Origin: JAKPQD01 sp029572965
Lineage (GTDB): Bacteria > Bacteroidota > Bacteroidia > Bacteroidales > DTGW01
Length of the DNA stretch: 26,434 bases
Assembly: GCA_035374585.1 (NCBI GenBank)
Contig: DAOSPF010000049.1
Coordinates: forward strand, 1-26,434
Reading direction: 5' to 3'
In this document: piece after piece, positions 23,111-26,434 of the stretch
Layout of the letters: every line of letters begins with the position of its first letter
Position numbering within the stretch: the stretch's first letter is position 1
Position numbers and translations under genes: made by a program
Notes under the pieces: model-generated
What the model was told of the DNA's origin: nothing
The model's input: the letters and a program-made list of their open reading frames with translations, nothing else
The model's database searches: none

Positions 23111-23496
23111 CCAATATCCTGTACTTCAAAAAGTTCTTTAATTTTTTCGCGAAGCGGCCCGTATTTCTCATGAATAGGGCAGTGGGCTTCGGAAGTAGAA
23201 CAGCTTGTAACACCTATTACGCACGAAGTAAAGCTTTCATCCCCATCAATAGCGTCAACTATCTCCATCAGCGATATTTTCTTAGCTGGCTTTGCCAAAC
23301 AAAACCCACCATTTGGACCTTTGGTAGAAAGTAATACTTTACTTTTGGCCAACGATTGAAGAATTTTGCCCAAAAATGGCATGGGAATTTTCAAATCATC
23401 GGATATCTTTTTGATGCCGATTTTTTTTTCTTCGTCTGCATTCAAAGCCAGATAAATGCAAGCCCTGATGGCGTATTTACAAGTGTTTGACAGCAT
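23111..23496 (-). CDS. Rrf2-family transcriptional regulator, C-terminus lost in gap
   Basis: The visible 128 residues start MLSNTCKYAIRACIYLAL and contain the winged helix of Rrf2 regulators (IKKISDDLKIPMPFLGKILQ, then STKGPNGGFCLAKPAKKISL). Three Cys at 92, 99 and 106 followed by H109 fall close to the [2Fe-2S] ligands of E. coli IscR (C92, C98, C104, H107), so iron-sulfur or NO/redox sensing is likely. The segment CPIHEKYGPLREKI is typical of the family. The true end is inside the gap; any reading that continues into the far side of the Ns is an artefact. It begins 11 bases after the rpiB stop codon on the same strand. Confidence 0.85.
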
Positions 23497-23507
23497 GGGG
23501 ATATTTT

Positions 23508-23951
23508 TTATTTACAGCCCGTAACAGGCATTTTGTCAATCCTGGTCTTATGTCTTCCTCCTTCAAACGGAGTGTTTATAAATGCTTCTACAATTTTTTT
23601 TGCTGTATCAAACGTAATAAAACGGGCAGGCATAGAACACACATTAGCATCGTTGTGTGCACGCGACAATGCAGAAATCTCTTCGTTCCAGCACAATGCT
23701 GCCCTGATTCCCTGGTGTTTATTCAGCGTCATAGTAATGCCGTTGCCGCTTCCACAAAACGAAACCCCAAAATCTACCTCTTTGTTTTCAACGGCATTAG
23801 CCAAAGGGTGTGCATAATCAGCATAATCGGCACTTTGCGCACTATTACACCCAAAATCCACCATAGTGTGGCCTTTTTCGGCCAACCATGCTTTTACTTG
23901 TTCTTTCATTTCATACCCTGCATGGTCACTTGCAATACCTATCTTACTCAT
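23508..23951 (-). CDS. rpiB: Ribose-5-phosphate isomerase B
   Basis: This 147-residue cytosolic enzyme interconverts ribose 5-phosphate and ribulose 5-phosphate in the pentose phosphate pathway. It has all main RpiB landmarks at the positions known from E. coli: D9 and H10 (IASDHAG), catalytic base C66 (FCGSGNG) and H99 with N100 (SRAHNDANV). The segment DYADYAHPLANAV and the C-terminal EGGRHKTRIDKM are also typical. Length is normal. It is the first gene of a likely operon with the Rrf2 regulator, whose start is 11 bases downstream. Confidence 0.95.
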   Translation of the reverse strand: MSKIGIASDHAGYEMKEQVKAWLAEKGHTMVDFGCNSAQSADYADYAHPLANAVENKEVDFGVSFCGSGNGITMTLNKHQGIRAALCWNEEISALSRAHNDANVCSMPARFITFDTAKKIVEAFINTPFEGGRHKTRIDKMPVTGCK

Positions 23952-23961
23952 TTTTTTGCTT

Positions 23962-23969
23962 CAAAAATA
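23962..23969 (-). promoter_or_regulatory. Putative -7 box (TATTTTTG) upstream of rpiB
   Basis: TATTTTTG on the minus strand matches TAnnTTTG but lies only 10 bases from the rpiB ATG, implying an almost leaderless transcript. No -33 box was seen, so this may be chance in AT-rich DNA. Confidence 0.25.
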
Positions 23970-24112
23970 ATTAATATTTCTATATCTTTTTTTCTTTTAT
24001 ATAAAACTAATCCAAATTGCTCATTTATTGTAACTTTATGTTTCAATTTTTAAAATATTGAAGTATTTTTAATAAAAGTTGAATTGTTCCTAACGTTTAA
24101 AAACTTAACCCC

Positions 24113-24487
24113 ATGTCAGAAAGATGCTCCTTTATCAACATAAACGGTAAAAATGTTTATTTCATGGACTTTTCTAATTTGAATTCGAGAGATGAAATTT
24201 TCAAATATATTGCAGAAGCAAAACAAGTTATACGTAGCCAGGCTCCATCTTCGGTATATGCTTTGACCAATATCGAAAAAATGCATTATGACAGCGAAAT
24301 CAAAGAGGCTTTTACTGAATTTACCAAGGGAAATAAGCCTTACATCAAATATAGTGCTGTAGTTGGGATAGACACCCTGCAACGTATCCTTTTCAATGCC
24401 ATTATGAAACTTTCCGGGAGGGATATCCGCGTATTTGCCAACCTCGACGAAGCTAAATTCTGGTTGATTGATAAAACGCTGAGTTAA
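24113..24487 (+). CDS. SpoIIAA/STAS-SEC14-like small protein
   Basis: This 124-residue soluble protein has no signal peptide. The pattern of strands and helices (GKNVYFMDFSNL, SVYALTNIEKMHYDSEIKEA, IKYSAVVGIDTLQRILFNAI, DIRVFANLDEAKFWL) resembles the SpoIIAA-like or STAS/SEC14 family, in which a SAVVGxxGLxxIxFNAxxxxSGRxxxxFxxxxEAxxWL pattern is usual. Such proteins may bind small hydrophobic ligands or act as signalling partners, but no specific role can be assigned here. It stands alone between rpiB (divergent) and a convergent membrane methyltransferase gene. Confidence 0.65.
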   Translation: MSERCSFININGKNVYFMDFSNLNSRDEIFKYIAEAKQVIRSQAPSSVYALTNIEKMHYDSEIKEAFTEFTKGNKPYIKYSAVVGIDTLQRILFNAIMKLSGRDIRVFANLDEAKFWLIDKTLS

Positions 24488-24597
24488 TCAATACTGATTG
24501 TTGCAAAAAATTTTCCATTTCAACTTATTGCGTGATTTTCAACCCAATCTGTCGGATTTTGAAAGCATTCATTAGTTAGCTGTGGTTTTTGGATTTT

Positions 24598-25272
24598 TCA
24601 CCATATCAACGGTATCAATTTATACCGGGTATGCTTTGAATATTCAGCATATCCGTCTAATTCTGCTTTTAAGGTTTTATCTTCTAATGAAGTCCTTATC
24701 AACAAAAGAATAACAGCTATTGTTGTTGGCAAAATGCACCAAAAAGAGGTTGTGATTATTGGTACCGCAAATAAAGAAACAGCCATTCCTAAATATCCGG
24801 GGTGGCGGATTATTTTATATAATCCTTTATCACAAACAGTGTGCCCTCTTTCTTTTTGAATTCTCACCATACTGGAAAAAAAATTATTTTGGTTTCTTGC
24901 CGTCAGAAAGATACTTTGCCCTATGGCCAAAATTGCCACTCCAATGGCACTGATGAACCAGTTAAAACTTTTTGTCCATAAAAACCTGCCAGAGTCTAAC
25001 CCGGCTATTATTATCATTATTAAATAAACCATGGCCGATAGTGCTAATAGCCATTTATCCCATGATTTGATACCTTCTCCTAATTTTGAGCGTTCAATTA
25101 ATAAATCTGTATTTTTTCTGAGTGTTACAACATTCACAACAGTGGTAAGCGTGTTTGCTGCCAGAAAGACCCATCCCTGGTAATAATCAAGACGGCCAGC
25201 ACTTAAAAACAAGATGATTGTAAATATTGCCGTTGTAATCAGCCCTTTCATCAATCCTTTGAAAGTTTCCAT
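24598..25272 (-). CDS. Isoprenylcysteine carboxyl methyltransferase (ICMT/PEMT)-like membrane protein
   Basis: This 224-residue integral membrane protein has about five hydrophobic helices (near 9-26, 33-50, 74-92, 104-124 and 165-193). The sequence CDKGLYKIIRHPGYLG at 147-162 contains the RHPGYxG SAM-binding motif of ICMT/PEMT-type methyltransferases, and the C-terminal segment LEDKTLKAELDGYAEYSKHT matches the usual conserved tail. Bacterial members methylate unknown lipid or small-molecule acceptors; bacteria have no prenylated CaaX proteins, so the name is structural. It stands alone with an ATG start. Confidence 0.82.
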   Translation of the reverse strand: METFKGLMKGLITTAIFTIILFLSAGRLDYYQGWVFLAANTLTTVVNVVTLRKNTDLLIERSKLGEGIKSWDKWLLALSAMVYLIMIIIAGLDSGRFLWTKSFNWFISAIGVAILAIGQSIFLTARNQNNFFSSMVRIQKERGHTVCDKGLYKIIRHPGYLGMAVSLFAVPIITTSFWCILPTTIAVILLLIRTSLEDKTLKAELDGYAEYSKHTRYKLIPLIW

Positions 25273-25473
25273 AATTTATTGCTTTTATATATTACATGGT
25301 TATTTTTAAATAGCCCATCCTTTTACAAGCGGGACGGTATGTTTGCAAATTCCCTGCTACCGCTATGTTTTATGGCTGCTTGTCTGGGCCCGTAGTTATT
25401 TATATCTAAACTAATCAAATCTCCATATCAAACAACTTTGACAGCCTTTATAATTCAAGCGGAAGCTCTTTGA

Positions 25474-25495
25474 CAACGCTTTGGGTTGAGCGTTG
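25474..25495. terminator. Hairpin CAACGCT-N8-AGCGTTG downstream of hsdM
   Basis: A 7-bp perfect stem with an 8-base loop lies 6 to 27 bases beyond the hsdM stop codon on the minus strand. There is no T-run after it in that direction, so it may be an mRNA-stabilising hairpin or a weak terminator. Confidence 0.4.
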
Positions 25496-25500
25496 CCCCT

Positions 25501-26434
25501 TTATATGGGAGGAAGCCCCAATTCATTTAAATATTTATTGTGTTCCTCCCTGGCTTTGTTAATTTCTTTGTCAAGTTCGGCCAATTTTTTGTTTACCTCT
25601 TTCAGGTCAATTATTTCTTCGTCAACCGATGTGCTTACATAGCGTGAAATATTCAGGTTGAATTCGTTTTTCCCGATTTCGTCCATTGAAACCCTGCGGG
25701 AGTAACGGGTTTCTTCTTTACGGCCTTTGTAGGTGTTAACAATCTTGTCAATGTGTTCGGGGAGCAGGGTGTTTTGTCGTTTCCCCTTTTCAAAATGGTC
25801 AACGGCGTTGATGAACAATACATCGTCGAACTTTTTGCACTTCTTTAAAACCAATATACAAACCGGAATACCTGTAGAGAAAAACAAGTTGGCAGGTAGC
25901 CCGATTACCGTGTCAATGTTTCCGTCCTCTAATAATTTTCTCCTGATGCGTTCTTCCGATCCGCCCCTGAACAAAACGCCGTGGGGCAAAATAATTGCCA
26001 TGGTCCCCTCTTTACTAAGGAAGTGGAAGCCGTGCAAAAGGAACGAGAAGTCGGCTGCCGATTTGGGTGCAAGCCCGTAACCCTTGAAACGGAAATCTTC
26101 GCCCATGGCTTCGGTTGGCTCCCAACGATAGCTGAAAGGCGGATTGGCAACAACAGCATCAAATTCCAATTTTCTGGCAGGGTTCATTTCGTTCAAAATA
26201 TCCCAATCGTTCAGCAGGGTGTCGCCGTGGTGGATTTCAAACTCCGTGTCCTTCACCCCATGCAAAAGCATGTTCATGCGGGCTAAGTTGTAGGTGGTGA
26301 TGTTTTTTTCCTGACCGAAAATTTTACCGATTGTGCCCCCTGCACCGGTCATTTTTTTGCGGACATTGAGCAACAGCGAACCCGAACCACAAGCAAAGTC
26401 CAACACCCGTTCAATCTTTTTCTTTTCGCCTTTG
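25501..26434 (-). CDS. hsdM: Type I restriction-modification methyltransferase subunit HsdM, C-terminal part
   Basis: The frame is open to the window edge, so the gene is incomplete at its 5' end; about 311 residues are visible. The visible part starts KGEKKKIERVLDFACGSGS, the SAM-binding motif I of N6-adenine methyltransferases, followed by the catalytic NPPF motif (VVANPPFSYRW). Further typical segments are KSAADFSFLLHGFHFLS, MAIILPHGVLFRGGSEERIR and IGLPANLFFSTGIPVCILVL. A C-terminal coiled coil (VNKKLAELDKEINKAREEHN) matches the HsdM region that contacts HsdS. The usual downstream hsdS is absent: the next gene is an ICMT-like protein 228 bases away. HsdS and HsdR, if present, lie outside the window. 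Confidence 0.92.
   Translation of the reverse strand, partial: KGEKKKIERVLDFACGSGSLLLNVRKKMTGAGGTIGKIFGQEKNITTYNLARMNMLLHGVKDTEFEIHHGDTLLNDWDILNEMNPARKLEFDAVVANPPFSYRWEPTEAMGEDFRFKGYGLAPKSAADFSFLLHGFHFLSKEGTMAIILPHGVLFRGGSEERIRRKLLEDGNIDTVIGLPANLFFSTGIPVCILVLKKCKKFDDVLFINAVDHFEKGKRQNTLLPEHIDKIVNTYKGRKEETRYSRRVSMDEIGKNEFNLNISRYVSTSVDEEIIDLKEVNKKLAELDKEINKAREEHNKYLNELGLPPI

Noticed and set aside
22969..23213. Readings that pass through the N-run
   Set aside because: The translated X residues are unknown bases, and the sequence beyond belongs to hemW in another frame, so the joined proteins are artefacts.
1..26434. CRISPR array, tRNA, rRNA or complete insertion sequence
   Set aside because: No regularly spaced direct repeats, no TTCGAA-type T-arm with cloverleaf context, no rRNA-like segments and no transposase signatures were found by reading both strands.

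Overview
The window looks like a chromosomal piece of a Bacteroidota bacterium, probably Bacteroidales or Marinilabiliales-like, from a draft or metagenome assembly. The evidence is AT-rich intergenic DNA with TAnnTTTG-type -7 boxes, few Shine-Dalgarno sites, a reg-propeller hybrid sensor, a SusB-type GH97 enzyme, a DUF6057-like protein and hairpin repeats of a kind common in this phylum. Positions 23011-23110 are 100 Ns, a scaffold gap that breaks two genes. No rRNA, tRNA, CRISPR array or complete insertion sequence was seen.

Layout: (1) 88-2892, minus strand: a tiny Lys-rich exported protein, then a NarL/LuxR response regulator and a REC-PAS-HisKA_3 kinase that probably form one signalling pair. 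(2) 3069-6416, plus strand: a two-gene operon of a multi-pass membrane/TPR protein (DUF6057-like) and a beta-propeller lipoprotein with one CxxCH haem motif and a DALSGAT C-terminal tail resembling an ApbE flavinylation site. (3) 6738-9491: a lipid A deacylase (PagL-type) and DUF2807-like lipoprotein operon, divergent from an acyl-ACP thioesterase. (4) 9848-12416: a type II restriction-modification cassette (Vsr nuclease, HTH-fused C5 methyltransferase, Eco47II-family endonuclease) flanked by hairpin repeats. (5) 12858-13850: a GT9 glycosyltransferase. (6) 13905-21767: a 1303-residue propeller hybrid sensor kinase without a DNA-binding domain, divergent from GH97 and GH8 glycoside hydrolases. 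(7) 22124-23951, minus strand: rpiB, a truncated Rrf2 regulator and a truncated HemW on either side of the gap. (8) 24113-26434: a SpoIIAA/STAS-like protein, an ICMT-like membrane methyltransferase, and the C-terminal part of a type I HsdM that runs off the window.

Most genes are recognisable housekeeping or accessory functions. The parts that deserve attention are the putative haem/flavin lipoprotein with its membrane partner, the HTH-methyltransferase with a dyad in its own promoter region, the sensor kinase lacking its usual output domain, and several structured non-coding repeats.
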